A stretch of DNA of 64,000 nt from Sphingomonas crusticola (GCF_003391115.1 NZ_QTJP01000001.1:1922001-1986000), one strand, 5' to 3'; numbered from the stretch's first letter, positions 1-11,322 are shown. Notes: generated from the sequence alone by a model not told the origin. Numbers and translations: made by a program.

Positions 1-2
1 GC

Positions 3-581
3 CGCACCGCGATCTGGAGCGCAATGGCGCTGGGCGAGCCGGAGATGGCCCGGATCGAGGCGCTCGGCCGGCCCTCCTTCCTGATCGTCCCCAGTGGCTA
101 TCATCGCATGGATGCACCGATCTGGAAGGCGCGTTATCCCGACATCAAGGTGATCACGCCCCCCGGCGCCCGGGAGCGTGTCGCGCAAGTCGTGCCGGTC
201 GAAGCGACCGATGACATTCTCGACGATTCCGACGCGCGGTTCCAGGTGGTGCCGGGAAGCGGCGCGCGTGAGAGCGCGCTTTTCGTTCGGCGTGCATCCG
301 GATCGACGTTGATCGTCAATGATGTGATCGGCCATGTTCGCCATCCGCGCGGCATCGTCGCGCATGTGCTGACCCGGCTGCTCGGCTTCGGCGCGTCCGG
401 GCCGCAGATTCCACGCGATATGAAAAGGCTGCTCATCACGGACCCAGAGGCCCTGGCGGCGCAGTTCCGGCTCTGGGCATCCGACCTTTCTCTGGCACGG
501 ATCATCGTCTCGCATGGCGAGCCGATTACGGCCGAGCCGGCGGCCGTGCTGCGTGCGCTCGCGGCGAGGCTCGACGCTTAG
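3..581 (+). CDS. DUF4336-like metallo-hydrolase-fold protein, 5' end outside window
   Basis: Only the C-terminal part is present. The reading frame is open to the first base of the window, and the first in-window ATG (position 24) has no ribosome binding site, so the true start probably lies upstream. The 185 residues after that ATG include PSGYHRMDAPIWKARYP near the start, VNDVIGHVR in the middle and IIVSHGEPI near the end. This pattern resembles DUF4336 proteins, which are related to the metallo-beta-lactamase fold, with His and Asp positions near the ends of strands. No substrate can be inferred. The next gene is convergent and starts its stop codon 15 bp away. Family assignment is from remembered sequence pattern only and is moderate. 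Confidence 0.6.
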   Translation, partial: RTAIWSAMALGEPEMARIEALGRPSFLIVPSGYHRMDAPIWKARYPDIKVITPPGARERVAQVVPVEATDDILDDSDARFQVVPGSGARESALFVRRASGSTLIVNDVIGHVRHPRGIVAHVLTRLLGFGASGPQIPRDMKRLLITDPEALAAQFRLWASDLSLARIIVSHGEPITAEPAAVLRALAARLDA

Positions 582-595
582 CGCCGCCGTCAGGT

Positions 596-1408
596 CTATT
601 GCGGCCCGGGCTCCGGGCCGACATGGACATCGACCGCCAGCGCCTCGGCACCCCCGCCAATGCGCGCACCCGATATCGGGGCCGCTTGGCTATGGTCCAG
701 GCCGATGGCGACGCGGACATAGGATTCGGTCGGGCAGCGCCCTTCATGCGGATCGAAGCCGATCCAGCCGAAACCTTCGACGTAGAGTTCGGTCCAGCCA
801 TGGGCGGCGTGGGTATCCGTCTCATAAGGCCGGTAGAGATGACCGGCGACATAGCGCGCGGGGTAATGCGCGGTACGGGCGGCGGCGATCAGCAGGTGAG
901 CCGCCCCCTGCGCGTCGGCCTTGCGATCCGCCAATGCAATGGCGGCGCTGTGATCGCCGCCGACATAGGGCTCGTCGAGGACGAGATGATCGTGGACCGC
1001 TTCGGCCAGCATATGCGCGCCGGCCAGCGGATCACCCGGCAATTGCAGGCTGGCTACATAGTCGTGAAGCGCGGCATCGGCGCGGGTGAGCGCAGTTGGC
1101 TGCAGGAAATGGAGCGGCGGTAGCGGCTCCGCGGCCGCACCGAGCAGCCCGGCGCGATCCTCCGTCAGCACCTCGCCCGAAACCGAAATGGCAATGCGAT
1201 CGAGCGGTCCATCGACATAGAGCATCGTCGTCTCATTGCCGTAACCGTCACGCCCCGGCTTCAGGCGGGCGTCGCGATCGACATCGATCGACCAGGACAC
1301 GACGCTCTGCCCGGCATGATTGCCGGGTGTCAGCCGCAGCAGCTGCACGAGCCGCTTCTGCGCCTCGCTAAATCGGTATTCGGTCCGGTGGGAGACGTAG
1401 AGGCGCAT
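596..1408 (-). CDS. Transglutaminase-like protein lacking the catalytic cysteine
   Basis: A 270-residue protein with the usual N-terminal beta-rich domain (MRLYVSHRTEYRF start) and a transglutaminase-like core at about residues 150-225. In this family the core carries a Cys-His-Asp triad. Here the His (HGW, residue 203) and Asp (FDP, residue 219) are present. The block that normally reads as a C-Q-D-[FY]-A-H type motif reads DAQGAAH (residues 165-171), so Ala166 (codon GCG at 911-913) stands where the nucleophilic Cys is expected. It is the third gene of the leftward set with the ATP-grasp and alpha-E proteins, separated by 117 bp holding a small palindrome. The three families commonly co-occur and are thought to act in peptide or amide bond chemistry. 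It may be a non-catalytic member. Confidence 0.85.
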   Translation of the reverse strand: MRLYVSHRTEYRFSEAQKRLVQLLRLTPGNHAGQSVVSWSIDVDRDARLKPGRDGYGNETTMLYVDGPLDRIAISVSGEVLTEDRAGLLGAAAEPLPPLHFLQPTALTRADAALHDYVASLQLPGDPLAGAHMLAEAVHDHLVLDEPYVGGDHSAAIALADRKADAQGAAHLLIAAARTAHYPARYVAGHLYRPYETDTHAAHGWTELYVEGFGWIGFDPHEGRCPTESYVRVAIGLDHSQAAPISGARIGGGAEALAVDVHVGPEPGPQ

Positions 1409-1461
1409 GGCTTCAGCTTAGGGCAGGGCGGGCGAGGGAAAAAGCCCCGAAGCTTCTGTCA

Positions 1462-1490
1462 CGTCATCCCGAAACATGTCGGGGGTGACG
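1462..1490. repeat. Short palindrome similar to the TIR of the 34.7 kb element
   Basis: An imperfect inverted repeat: CGTCATCCCGA, then AACATG, then TCGGGGGTGACG. It sits in the 117 bp gap between the alpha-E and transglutaminase-like genes. The sequence resembles one arm of the 107 bp inverted-repeat element at 34683-34789 (CGTCACCCCGGA...TCCGGGG), so it may be a solo, decayed copy. As RNA it could fold into a stem-loop between the two leftward genes. No T-tract follows, so a simple rho-independent terminator is not supported. Confidence 0.5.
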
Positions 1491-1525
1491 GCAAGCGCTG
1501 TCGCGCAATGTCGGCGCGAAATGCC

Positions 1526-2461
1526 CTAAGCAAACCTGAATTGCTGGCCGATGGCGCGGTCGATCTGGCTGGCCTCGACCACGAACGCCTCGAGATATTC
1601 GTGCAGGCCCTGCCCGAAGACGGCGTCGATGCTGGTCCGGCTGAGCGTCGTCTGGCAGCGCCGGGCGAGCCGGTCGGCCTCGCCCTGCCGCCCCAACCTC
1701 TTGCCGATATAAGCGAGGTGCTGGACCGCCTCTTCGATCGCGCCGGCCAGGCTGCGCGGCACTTCGCTGCGCAGGATCAGCATGTCGGCGACCAGCCACG
1801 GCTTGAGGCCTTCGCGGTAGAGCCAGCGATAGGCGGTATTGGCCGAAACGGTGTGGAGGATCGTGGTCCATTGGTCGCGATCGATCACGCCGCCGACCTT
1901 CTCGCCCTCCGGCAAGAGCAGGTGATATTTGACGTCGATCAGCCGCGCGGTGTTGTCGGCCCGTTCGATCGCGGCGCCGAGGCCGATGAAGTGATAGGCT
2001 TCGTTGCGCAGCATATGATTGAGCGCGCCCTCGAAACCGCGCGTCTCCGCGCGGATCATCGCGGTCAGCGCCAGCGTCTCCTCATAGCCGCCGGTCGTGG
2101 CGAGGCCGCGCAGGCCGAGCCAGGCGCGGTTGATCGCTTCCCACGCGTCGCGCGTCAGCGCGGTGCGGACCGACTTGGCGTTTGACCGCGCCGCATCGAG
2201 GCATGAGCGGATCGAGTTGGGGTTTTCGGGTGCAAGCGTGAGATAGCCGGCGACCGATTGCGGATCGACCGGCAGCCCGGTCGCCTTATATCGCTTGTCG
2301 CAGGCGGTGACGCGCAGCGCGCTTTCCCACGCCACCTGTCCCGCCGGCCGCGCCGACAGGGCATCGAGCCGCAAGGTCGCCTCCAGCAGGCGCGCGGTGA
2401 ATTCGGCACGCTCGACGTAGCGGCCGATCCAGTAAAGCTGTGCGGCGGTCCGGCTCAGCAT
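1526..2461 (-). CDS. Alpha-E domain-containing protein (DUF403)
   Basis: A 311-residue, Arg-, Ala- and Leu-rich, mainly alpha-helical protein. It starts MLSRTAAQLYWIGRYVERAE, the characteristic opening of the alpha-E (DUF403) family. The helical repeat RDQWTTIL and PRSLAGAIEEAVQHL also fit. The function is not established. Alpha-E proteins are almost always encoded beside a circularly permuted ATP-grasp protein and a transglutaminase-like protein, as here, and are thought to form one peptide-modifying system. The start follows the ATP-grasp stop with no gap (2461/2462), so the two are very likely co-transcribed and translationally coupled. Confidence 0.92.
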   Translation of the reverse strand: MLSRTAAQLYWIGRYVERAEFTARLLEATLRLDALSARPAGQVAWESALRVTACDKRYKATGLPVDPQSVAGYLTLAPENPNSIRSCLDAARSNAKSVRTALTRDAWEAINRAWLGLRGLATTGGYEETLALTAMIRAETRGFEGALNHMLRNEAYHFIGLGAAIERADNTARLIDVKYHLLLPEGEKVGGVIDRDQWTTILHTVSANTAYRWLYREGLKPWLVADMLILRSEVPRSLAGAIEEAVQHLAYIGKRLGRQGEADRLARRCQTTLSRTSIDAVFGQGLHEYLEAFVVEASQIDRAIGQQFRFA

Positions 2462-3937
2462 CTAGGACTGCCGCTGGGTCTGCCCGTCGGGGCCTTGCGA
2501 TTGATATTGGGTGACGTCCGACAGGATCAGGCTGTCCTTGGTGCCGCCACCCTGGCTGGAATTCACCACGAGCGAGCCCTCGATCAAGGCGACGCGGGTG
2601 AGGCCACCCGGCACGATATGAACCCCCTCCGCGCCGGTGAGCACGAACGGACGAAAATCGACGTGACGCGGCGCCACGCCCTTGTCGGTGAGCGTCGGCA
2701 CGGTCGACAGCGCCAGCGTCGGCTGAGCGATGTAACGCTGCGGTTCGGCGATCAGCGCGGCGCGGAAATCCTCGATCTGCTTGCGGGTCGCGGTCGGCCC
2801 GACCAGCATGCCATAGCCGCCCGAACCATCGACCAGTTTGACCACCAGCTGGTCGAGATGGTCGAGCGTATATTGCAGCGCCTCGGGCTCGCGGCAGCGA
2901 TACGTCTCGACATTGGGGAGCTTCACGTCCTCGCCCGAATAATATTTCACGATCTCGGGCATGTAGGAATAGATCGCCTTGTCGTCGGCGATGCCCGTGC
3001 CGGGCGCGTTGACCAATGCGACGTTGCCGGCGCGATAGGCCGCGATCAGCCCCGGCACGCCAAGCAGTGAATCCGGCCGGAACACCAGCGGATCGATATA
3101 ATCGTCGTCGATGCGGCGATAGATCACGTCGACGCGCACGCGGCCGTCGATCGTGCGCATCCACACGACATCGTCGTCAACCTCAAGGTCCGCGGCCTCG
3201 ACCAGTTCGATTCCCATCGAATCGGCGAGGAAACTATGCTCGTAGAAAGCGGAGTTGAAATGGCCCGGCGTGAGCAGGACGCATACCGGCTCCGACCCGC
3301 TGCCGCGCGGTGCGACCGAGCGCAACGTGTCGCGCAATTGATCGGGGTAGCGATCCACCGGGCAGACCGGGAAGCGATGGAAGATTTCCGGGCACAGCCG
3401 CAGCATCGCTTCGCGATTTTCCAGCATGTAGGAGACGCCCGAAGGCGTCCGTGCATTATCCTCCAGCACGAAGAAGTCGTCGGGGCCCGTGCGGACAAGG
3501 TCGATGCCGCAGATATGGGCAAACACCCCGTGGGGCGGCTTCTGGCCATGGAGGAAGCCACGAAACTGGGCGTTGGCGAGCACCAGCTCTGCCGGGACGA
3601 CGCCATCGGCGATGATCTGCTGCTTGCCGTAGACGTCGCCGAGGAAGGCGTTGATCGCCTCGACCCGCTGGACCAGCCCCGCTTTCAGCCGTTCCCACTC
3701 ATTGTGGGTGAAGATGCGGGGCACGATGTCGAACGGGATGATACGTTCCGCGCTCTCTTCCTCGCCATAGACCGCGAAGGTGATCCCCAATTGGCGAAAG
3801 GCGGCTTCGGCCGCTTTCTGGCGACGGTCGAGTTCGTGCAGCGGCGTGTTGGCGATCCAGCCGGCCAATTCGGTGAATCCCGGCCGTCCGGTACGGTCGC
3901 CGCCAGTCCCCCACACTTCATCAAATGCGTCGCGCAT
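2462..3937 (-). CDS. Circularly permuted type 2 ATP-grasp protein
   Basis: A 491-residue protein of the DUF404/DUF407 type, circularly permuted ATP-grasp ligase family. Supporting stretches are VYGEEESAERIIPFD, FVLEDNARTPSGVSYM, LVNAPGTGIADDKAIYSY, VVKLVDGSGGYGM and NSSQGGGTKDSL. ATP-grasp enzymes join carboxylates to amines using ATP; the substrate of this subfamily is unknown. The frame is open up to 4162, but the ATG at 3937 is preferred: it is preceded by CCAGGAG at good spacing and gives the family's normal length. It is the first gene of the leftward set with alpha-E and transglutaminase-like genes, and its promoter should lie in the 133 bp divergent region shared with arfB. Confidence 0.92.
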   Translation of the reverse strand: MRDAFDEVWGTGGDRTGRPGFTELAGWIANTPLHELDRRQKAAEAAFRQLGITFAVYGEEESAERIIPFDIVPRIFTHNEWERLKAGLVQRVEAINAFLGDVYGKQQIIADGVVPAELVLANAQFRGFLHGQKPPHGVFAHICGIDLVRTGPDDFFVLEDNARTPSGVSYMLENREAMLRLCPEIFHRFPVCPVDRYPDQLRDTLRSVAPRGSGSEPVCVLLTPGHFNSAFYEHSFLADSMGIELVEAADLEVDDDVVWMRTIDGRVRVDVIYRRIDDDYIDPLVFRPDSLLGVPGLIAAYRAGNVALVNAPGTGIADDKAIYSYMPEIVKYYSGEDVKLPNVETYRCREPEALQYTLDHLDQLVVKLVDGSGGYGMLVGPTATRKQIEDFRAALIAEPQRYIAQPTLALSTVPTLTDKGVAPRHVDFRPFVLTGAEGVHIVPGGLTRVALIEGSLVVNSSQGGGTKDSLILSDVTQYQSQGPDGQTQRQS

Positions 3938-4070
3938 TCCGCTCCTGGTATCGTGTTCGGCAAGTGCAGACTGCCGCTGTTCGCTGCAATGCACAAGAGA
4001 AAGAGTAGTGGGGCCAGAACGAACGGAATTGCCAAAGCGTTGCAGGCCATTAGCGTGGCCCGCGAGGAAT

Positions 4071-4484
4071 ATGACAAGCCCCGCTCCCCCACCTTTGCCG
4101 GAAGAAGCGCTGGAAGAGCGTTTTCTCGCCGCGACCGGCCCCGGCGGGCAGAATGTCAACAAGGTGGCGACGGCCGTGCAGCTACGCCTCGACGTTTATG
4201 CCCTGCGGCTGGTGCCGGACGTGTTCGCACGGCTGAAGGGGCTGGCGGGTAGCCGCTGGACGCTGGACGGCGGCATCATCGTCACCGCCCGACGTTTCCG
4301 GACGCGCGAAGCCAATCGCGCCGACGCGCGCGCGCGCCTGGCGGAGTTGGTCGCCGCCGCGCACGTCCGCCCCGAACGGCGGATCAAGACCAAGCCGAGC
4401 AAGGCGGCAAAGGCGAAGCGGGTCGACACCAAGGCGCGCACCGGGGCGATCAAGCGCGGGCGGGGAAAACCCGCGCTCGACTAA
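4071..4484 (+). CDS. arfB: Alternative ribosome-rescue factor ArfB (peptidyl-tRNA hydrolase)
   Basis: A 137-residue protein with the release-factor-like GGQ motif in ATGPGGQNVNK (about residues 21-31) and a basic, Lys-rich tail (KTKPSKAAKAKR...). ArfB (YaeJ) enters stalled ribosomes with its basic tail in the mRNA channel and hydrolyses the peptidyl-tRNA ester with the GGQ loop. Length and domain order match the family, and no codon-recognition domain is present. The start at 4071 is supported by GAGGAAT just upstream. Upstream in-frame ATGs would overlap the divergent ATP-grasp gene and are not needed. It is transcribed away from the ATP-grasp set. Confidence 0.93.
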   Translation: MTSPAPPPLPEEALEERFLAATGPGGQNVNKVATAVQLRLDVYALRLVPDVFARLKGLAGSRWTLDGGIIVTARRFRTREANRADARARLAELVAAAHVRPERRIKTKPSKAAKAKRVDTKARTGAIKRGRGKPALD

Positions 4485-4493
4485 GTGGCCCGC

Positions 4494-5219
4494 TTACATG
4501 CCCGCGGCGGTCGGGCGGACGATGATCTCGTTGATGTCGACCCCGTCGGGCTGCTCAAGCGCGAAGCGGATCGCGCGTGCGATCGCGTCCGGAGTCAGTG
4601 ACTTCCTGCGCCATTCCTGGAGTGCTGCCGCGACCCCCTGGTCCGTGATGTCGTGGCCGAGTTCGGTCGCGACGACGCCCGGCGAGATAATCGTCGCGCG
4701 AATATTGTCATGCTCCTGCCGCAGGCCGTCGGTGATCGCCCAAACCGCATATTTGCTCGCGCAGTAAACCGCCGCCGTCGGCATCACCATGTGCGCGGCG
4801 ATCGAGGCCACATTGACGATATGCCCGCTCCCCTGCGCCACGAAGTCCGGGAGGACCGCGGCGATGCCGTTGAGCACGCCGTGGATGTTGACGTCGATCA
4901 TCCGTTTCCATTCGTCGCGCTTCAGCGCGGCGAGCGGCGACAGCGGCATGACGCCGGCATTGTTGACCAGCGCGTCGATGCGGCCAAAGCGCGCCCTGGC
5001 GGCGGCGGCGAAGGCGTCGAAGCTCGCGGCGTCGGTCACGTCCAGTTCCTGCCACGCCACCTGCGAGCCCAATTCCTGCGCCATCGCCTCCAAGCGATCG
5101 CCACGGCGCGCGCCGATGAACAGCCGAGCGCCCGCCTGCGCCAGCTCGCGCACGGCGGCCTCGCCGATGCCGCTCGAGGCCCCGGTGATAAGCACAGTCT
5201 TGTCGGTTACTCCGGTCAT
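4494..5219 (-). CDS. SDR family NAD(P)-dependent oxidoreductase
   Basis: A 241-residue classical short-chain dehydrogenase/reductase. It has the cofactor motif TGASSGIG (residues 12-19), NNAG (86-89), catalytic Ser139 (in VNVAS), Tyr152 and Lys156 (YCASK). Family members reduce or oxidise carbonyl and hydroxyl groups with NAD(P)(H); the substrate cannot be told. The start at 5219 is preceded by AAGGAAC. The frame stays open upstream to 5360, but that extension has no sequence similarity to SDRs. It is divergent from an AraC-type regulator across a 143 bp shared region, which suggests the regulator controls it. The two genes downstream on the other strand (arfB) are convergent. Confidence 0.9.
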   Translation of the reverse strand: MTGVTDKTVLITGASSGIGEAAVRELAQAGARLFIGARRGDRLEAMAQELGSQVAWQELDVTDAASFDAFAAAARARFGRIDALVNNAGVMPLSPLAALKRDEWKRMIDVNIHGVLNGIAAVLPDFVAQGSGHIVNVASIAAHMVMPTAAVYCASKYAVWAITDGLRQEHDNIRATIISPGVVATELGHDITDQGVAAALQEWRRKSLTPDAIARAIRFALEQPDGVDINEIIVRPTAAGM

Positions 5220-5362
5220 GTCGGTTCCTTTCGATTGGGTCACGGCAAAATGGTGCCGGAGCGGCTGAAGGCGGTAGATTGATCGCCCAAGGAAATTGCA
5301 CGATCCTCTGAAACTGGGCGTGGCGACTTGCGGTGGTGGACTTCGTGATCGAAGAAGCAATC

Positions 5363-6267
5363 ATGGATCAAATGGCCGAACTCAGCGCGATCATCACGCG
5401 CCATGCGCCGGCCACGGGCATGTATGCCACGCCGGTGCGGTGTCTATCCTTGTTTCGGGCAGACCAGCCCACCCTGCCGATCCCCTCGGTCTATGAAGCG
5501 TCGCTTTGCCTGATCACCCAGGGGGCGAAGCGGGTGTCGATCGGCGACACCAGCCTGCTATACGATGCGGCCCATTATCTTGTGGTCTCGGTGGACCTCC
5601 CGCTGACGGGGCATATCGTCGAAGCGAGCGCCGACGAACCCTATCTGTGCTGCAAGATCGACCTGGACCTGCGCGCGCTGGCCGACCTGATCATAGCGGA
5701 GGGGCGGACGGGGCGTCGCGACGGTGCGACGGTGCTGGCCGTATATCCGAGCGATCCGGATCTGGTGGATGCGGCCTGCCGCCTGGTGCGGCTGATCGAG
5801 CAGCCCGCAAGCATTGCGACCCTTGCGCCCCTGATCGAGCGCGAGATCCTTTACCGGCTGCTCATGGGGCCGCACGGATCGACGCTAAGGCAGATCGCCG
5901 CCGCCGACAGCCACCTCAACCAGGTGAGCCGCGCCATCGCCGCGATCCGCGGCAATTTCCGCGATCAACTCAGAATCCGCGAGATCGCCGCCGCTGCCGG
6001 CATGAGCGATTCCTCGCTCCATGCCCATTTCAAGGCGGTGACGCGCATGACGCCGCTCGAATATCAGAAGCAGCTGCGCCTGCAGGAGGCGCGCCGCCTG
6101 ATGCTGACGGAAGGAGCGAGTGCCGGAACGGCAGGCTTCGCGGTCGGCTATGACAGTCCGTCCCAGTTCAGCCGCGAATATCGCCGGCTGTTCGGCGCGC
6201 CGCCGCGCCAGGATGTCGAACGGCTGCAAGTCGGTCGGGATTACCTCAGCGCGACGCTCGCTGCTGG

Positions 6268-6271
<4 letters not shown>
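5363..6271 (+). CDS. AraC family transcriptional regulator
   Basis: A 302-residue protein with an N-terminal AraC_N/cupin-type sensor domain (about residues 20-180, including [14 protein letters not shown]) and a C-terminal pair of helix-turn-helix motifs. The helices are visible in [23 protein letters not shown] and [23 protein letters not shown]. Family members with this N-terminal domain often regulate adjacent oxidoreductase genes in response to small molecules. It is divergent from the SDR gene, so that gene is the likely target. The start codon is uncertain: ATG 5363 is used, with ATG 5333 possible. Its stop codon overlaps that of convergent rutA (6268-6271). Confidence 0.9.
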
Positions 6272-7326
<1,055 letters not shown>

Positions 7327-7331
7327 GATGC

Positions 7332-8144
7332 TCACTCCTCGATTAAAGGCTCGCCGGCGATCCAGGCGGGCGCGAATTCGTTGAAATTGTCCGCATCGGT
7401 GACGTTGCAGGCGTGGCCTCCCCACCGCATCGTCACCTCCGTCCCGCCGTTGAAGGGGGACAGGCCATCGACGATGCGCGCCGACGCGATCGACGGCACG
7501 AGGATGTCGTCGCTGGCGGCGACCGCGAGCAGGGGCGAGACGATCTCGCCGATCCGGTCGAGAATGTCGAAAGCACGCGTCGCGGCGATCCGTTTCTCGA
7601 CATTGTCGATGCCGGGAAAATGGTCGATGCTGGCGCGGGTCTGGGCCGCGACCTGCGCCTCCTCCTCCGCGATCCAGTCCGCCGGATAGAGGAAGATCGA
7701 TTGCGCCTCGGCATAAGCTTGCGGGCCGCCGGCGCGCAGCAGGATCAGGCGCGCATCGAAGCAACGGCCGGTGTGCGGCTCCAGCCGCCCCCAGCCGTTG
7801 ACGACCATCAGCCGGCCGATCCGCTTGGGCGCGGCCAGCGCCAGCGCCATGCCGATCAAACCGCCCAGCGCGTGCCCGAGGAAATGGGCGCGGGCGATGC
7901 CGAGCGCATCGAGCAGGCCGAGCGCGTCCTGCGCCATTTCCTCGACACTCGGCATATCGGGCAGGGCGCGGTCGCTGCGGCCGGTGCCGCGATGATCGTA
8001 GAGGATGACGCGGAAGCGTTCGGCGAAGGCCGCGAGATTGGGTTGCCAATAGCTCGCCGAGCCGCCGAGGCCGGGCGAGAGCAGCAAGGGTTCGCCGTCC
8101 TCCGGGCCATGCAGTTCGTAATAGAGCCCGGCGGCATGCGGCAT
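7332..8144 (-). CDS. rutD: Aminoacrylate hydrolase RutD
   Basis: A 270-residue alpha/beta-hydrolase-fold protein: [54 protein letters not shown] and GGHACNV. RutD speeds hydrolysis of aminoacrylate to malonic semialdehyde and ammonia. The nucleophile-elbow Ser is replaced by Ala (GHALGG). To my knowledge E. coli RutD has the same Ala, so this is a family feature and not decay. It lies between rutC (19 bp upstream) and rutA (5 bp downstream) in the leftward rut operon. Confidence 0.94.
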   Translation of the reverse strand: MPHAAGLYYELHGPEDGEPLLLSPGLGGSASYWQPNLAAFAERFRVILYDHRGTGRSDRALPDMPSVEEMAQDALGLLDALGIARAHFLGHALGGLIGMALALAAPKRIGRLMVVNGWGRLEPHTGRCFDARLILLRAGGPQAYAEAQSIFLYPADWIAEEEAQVAAQTRASIDHFPGIDNVEKRIAATRAFDILDRIGEIVSPLLAVAASDDILVPSIASARIVDGLSPFNGGTEVTMRWGGHACNVTDADNFNEFAPAWIAGEPLIEE

Positions 8145-8163
8145 CAGATCGGCTCCGCGCCGC

Positions 8164-8547
8164 TCACGACAGATGCGCTACCGACGCGATCTCGACCAGG
8201 CAATCGGGCTTCACCAGCTCGCATTTAATGCAGTAGCGCGCCGGCTTCGCGCCCGGGAAATATTCGGCATAGACGGCATTGAAGGCGGCATAATCGGCAA
8301 GATCCTTGAGGAAGATGTGGTTCATCGCCACGTCCGCCATGGTGGCGCCGGCCGCTTCCAGCGTAGTCTTGATCACCTCGAGCACGTGGCGGGTCTGCGC
8401 AGCGGCATCGCCGACATGCAGCACGGCGCCGCCCTCGCCCAGCGCCAGCACGCCTGAGACGTAAACCGTATTTCCGGCCTTGGCGCCCGCGGAATAAGGC
8501 GCGATCGGGGTCGGGAATTGGGGCGGGTTGATGGCTTCAAAGGGCAC
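8164..8547 (-). CDS. rutC: RidA-family aminoacrylate peracid reductase RutC
   Basis: A 127-residue RidA/YjgF-family protein with [17 protein letters not shown] near the N terminus and the family's conserved Arg and Glu region [23 protein letters not shown] near the C terminus. In the Rut pathway RutC is credited with removing 3-aminoacrylate peracid. The start is GTG at 8547, overlapping the upstream TAG stop by one base (TAGTG) with AGGAAGG just before it, so translation is coupled to the DUF3828-like gene. Position within the rut operon makes RutC the best call over a general RidA. Confidence 0.93.
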   Translation of the reverse strand: MPFEAINPPQFPTPIAPYSAGAKAGNTVYVSGVLALGEGGAVLHVGDAAAQTRHVLEVIKTTLEAAGATMADVAMNHIFLKDLADYAAFNAVYAEYFPGAKPARYCIKCELVKPDCLVEIASVAHLS

Positions 8548-9058
8548 TATTCTTTACCTTCCTGCTGCCTGAGGGATTTTTCCTCGCGCGGGATCTGTCG
8601 TTGGAGCAACGCAAGCAAGCTTGGCGTGCTGGGTCCGTGCACATCGGCAACGCGCCACAGGCCGCGCTCGCGGACAAGATCAACAGTGAAACGCTCGTCC
8701 GATCCGTTGCGAAGCAATATCGATACGATCGCGCCGTTCGAGCCTCGCGGCTGGACCGAAGACGAGCGGATGCGATAACTTGGATCGGTGTCCTGGCATT
8801 CGCAAAAGGGCACCCAGTCGAGTGCGCCGACACCCCCAGTACGACGCGCCAGGGCGTCGTCACGCCGCATTAGTGCGCCGAGTTTCGAGGAATAGCGGAC
8901 CATCCTGAAATTAAAGTCGCCTGGAATCTGTCGGTAGATGCCAATGACATAGGCTTCGGCATTCGCCAGCGGCGGCGCGGCGGCGGCGAGACAAAGAAGA
9001 AGCGGGAGTGAGGCGAGGACAGCCGGTAGCGACCGGACCCCCGAAGGCGCCCCGGTTT

Positions 9059-9062
<4 letters not shown>
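8547..9062 (-). CDS. Secreted DUF3828-like protein inserted in the rut operon
   Basis: A 171-residue protein with a signal-peptide-like N terminus (hydrophobic [19 protein letters not shown], cleavage likely after about residue 35). The mature part holds [30 protein letters not shown] and [17 protein letters not shown], which fits the DUF3828 pattern of small periplasmic proteins. Its role is unknown. It overlaps rutB by four bases (ATGA, 9059-9062) and rutC by one base, so it is fully embedded in the operon. It is not part of the rut operons I know from enterobacteria. A signal peptide is odd beside the cytoplasmic enzymes RutA to RutD. Confidence 0.8.
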
Positions 9063-9817
<755 letters not shown>

Positions 9818-9936
9818 TGCAAGCCCTCCCTGCGGCCGATCAGGGGTTGCCGGCCCCGGGCCCATCTGCGATCCGGCGCAGGTTCGTCGGAACCGCACCG
9901 ACAAGGACTCTTCCCGTCTCTGAGGAATCGTAGCGA

Positions 9937-11175
9937 GTGAGCCGCGAACGAACCGATTCGCCCGAACCCGTCACGTCCGCACCGCGGCGGGCATTCTCGC
10001 CTGGTTTCGTTCACCTGGTGCTGGCGCTCGGCGGCTTCGCGATCGGCACCACCGAATTTGCGACCATGAGCCTGCTGCCGGCTTTCAGCCACGGCCTGGG
10101 CGTGGACGAGCCGACGGGCGGCCACGTCATCAGCGCCTATGCTTTGGGGGTGGTTGTCGGCGCGCCTTTGCTTGCCGTGCTGGGCGCGCGTCTTGGCAGG
10201 CGGACCTTGTTGATGCTGCTGATGGCGGCCTTCGCGGTGGGGAACCTGCTGAGCGCGCTGGCTCCCACATTCGGCGTGCTGCTCGTCTTTCGCTTCCTGG
10301 CCGGGCTTCCCCATGGAGCATATTTCGGCACTGCCGCGCTCGTCGCGGCCGGGCTCGTCCCACCCGAACGGCGCACGATTGCGGTCGGCCGGGTGATGCT
10401 GGGGCTGACCGTCGCCACGATCGTCGGCGTGCCGCTCGCCAATGCGCTGGGCCAGTGGCTGGGATGGCGCTGGGGCTTCGGCGTGGTGGCGATCATCGCC
10501 TTGCTGACCGCGATATTGGTACTTGCGGTCGTGCCGGCCACGCCGCCGGCCGCGAACGCGTCGCCGTTGCGTGAGCTTGGCGCGCTGCGGCGAAGCCAGG
10601 TGTGGCTGACGCTGGCGATCGGCGCGATCGGCTTCGGCGGCATGTTTGCGGTCTATACCTACCTCGCTTCGACGCTGGCGGCGGTGACCCACGCGCCGGG
10701 TTACGCGCTGCCCCTCGTGCTCGCCGTGTTCGGGGTCGGGCTGACATTGGGCAATATCGTCGTGCCGCGCTTCGCGGACCGTGCGCTGATGCCGACCGCG
10801 GGCGGCCTGCTCGCCTGGAGCGCGGCGGCATTGGCGATCTACCCGTTCGCCACGCCGCATCTTTGGTCGATCACGCTGGCCGTGCTGGCGATCGGGATTG
10901 GCGGAGCGCTCGGCACGGTGCTGCAAACCCGCCTGATGGATGTTGCCGGCGATGCGCAGGGGTTGGCCGCGGCGCTCAATCATTCCGCGTTCAACACCGC
11001 CAATGCGCTGGGACCATGGCTCGGCGGAAGTGCGATCGCCGCGGGCTACGGCTGGGCATCGACCGGCTGGGTCGGTTGCGGCCTCGCGCTTGCAGGGCTG
11101 GCGATTTGGGCGGTCGCGTTGCTGGTGGACCGTGCCCGCTCGGTGCGCGAACCCTGCGCCGCAGCGGCCGAGTGA
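9937..11175 (+). CDS. MFS transporter (DHA1, AraJ/YdhP-like)
   Basis: A 412-residue membrane protein with about 12 hydrophobic segments and MFS signatures, including [14 protein letters not shown] after TM2 and [19 protein letters not shown] around TM4. The latter pattern is typical of the DHA1 AraJ/YdhP/arabinose-efflux-like group of drug or sugar exporters. The substrate is unknown. The start is GTG 9937, preceded by GAGGAAT. It is divergent from rutB with a 119 bp gap, so coregulation with uracil catabolism is possible. It is not an NCS2 permease and so is not RutG by family. Confidence 0.88.
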   Translation: MSRERTDSPEPVTSAPRRAFSPGFVHLVLALGGFAIGTTEFATMSLLPAFSHGLGVDEPTGGHVISAYALGVVVGAPLLAVLGARLGRRTLLMLLMAAFAVGNLLSALAPTFGVLLVFRFLAGLPHGAYFGTAALVAAGLVPPERRTIAVGRVMLGLTVATIVGVPLANALGQWLGWRWGFGVVAIIALLTAILVLAVVPATPPAANASPLRELGALRRSQVWLTLAIGAIGFGGMFAVYTYLASTLAAVTHAPGYALPLVLAVFGVGLTLGNIVVPRFADRALMPTAGGLLAWSAAALAIYPFATPHLWSITLAVLAIGIGGALGTVLQTRLMDVAGDAQGLAAALNHSAFNTANALGPWLGGSAIAAGYGWASTGWVGCGLALAGLAIWAVALLVDRARSVREPCAAAAE

Positions 11176-11212
11176 AGTTAGAGCGAGCGGTTCGGGAGCG
11201 GCCTTGGCGGAA

Positions 11213-11302
11213 TGGCGGAGACGGAGAGATTCGAACTCTCGATACGGTTTCCCATATGACGCTTTAGCAAAGCGTTGGTTTCAGCCACTCACCCACGTCT
11301 CC
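11213..11302 (-). tRNA. tRNA-Ser (anticodon GCU)
   Basis: On the minus strand the sequence folds as a tRNA with a long variable arm. The acceptor stem is GGAGACG pairing with CGTCTCC, followed by discriminator G and encoded CCA. The anticodon stem is ACGCT/AGCGT with loop TTGCTAA, giving anticodon GCT, which reads AGC and AGU serine codons. The variable arm ATATGG-GAAA-CCGTAT is the class II arm expected for tRNA-Ser. The T arm is GAGAG-TTCGAAT-CTCTC. Length is 90 nt including CCA. Confidence 0.97.
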
Positions 11303-11322
11303 GGATCCTGGCAGGCGGCGGG

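Noticed and set aside
7332-8144. Missing nucleophilic Ser in RutD (GHALGG)
   Set aside because: E. coli RutD has Ala at the same place as far as I recall, so it is normal for this family.
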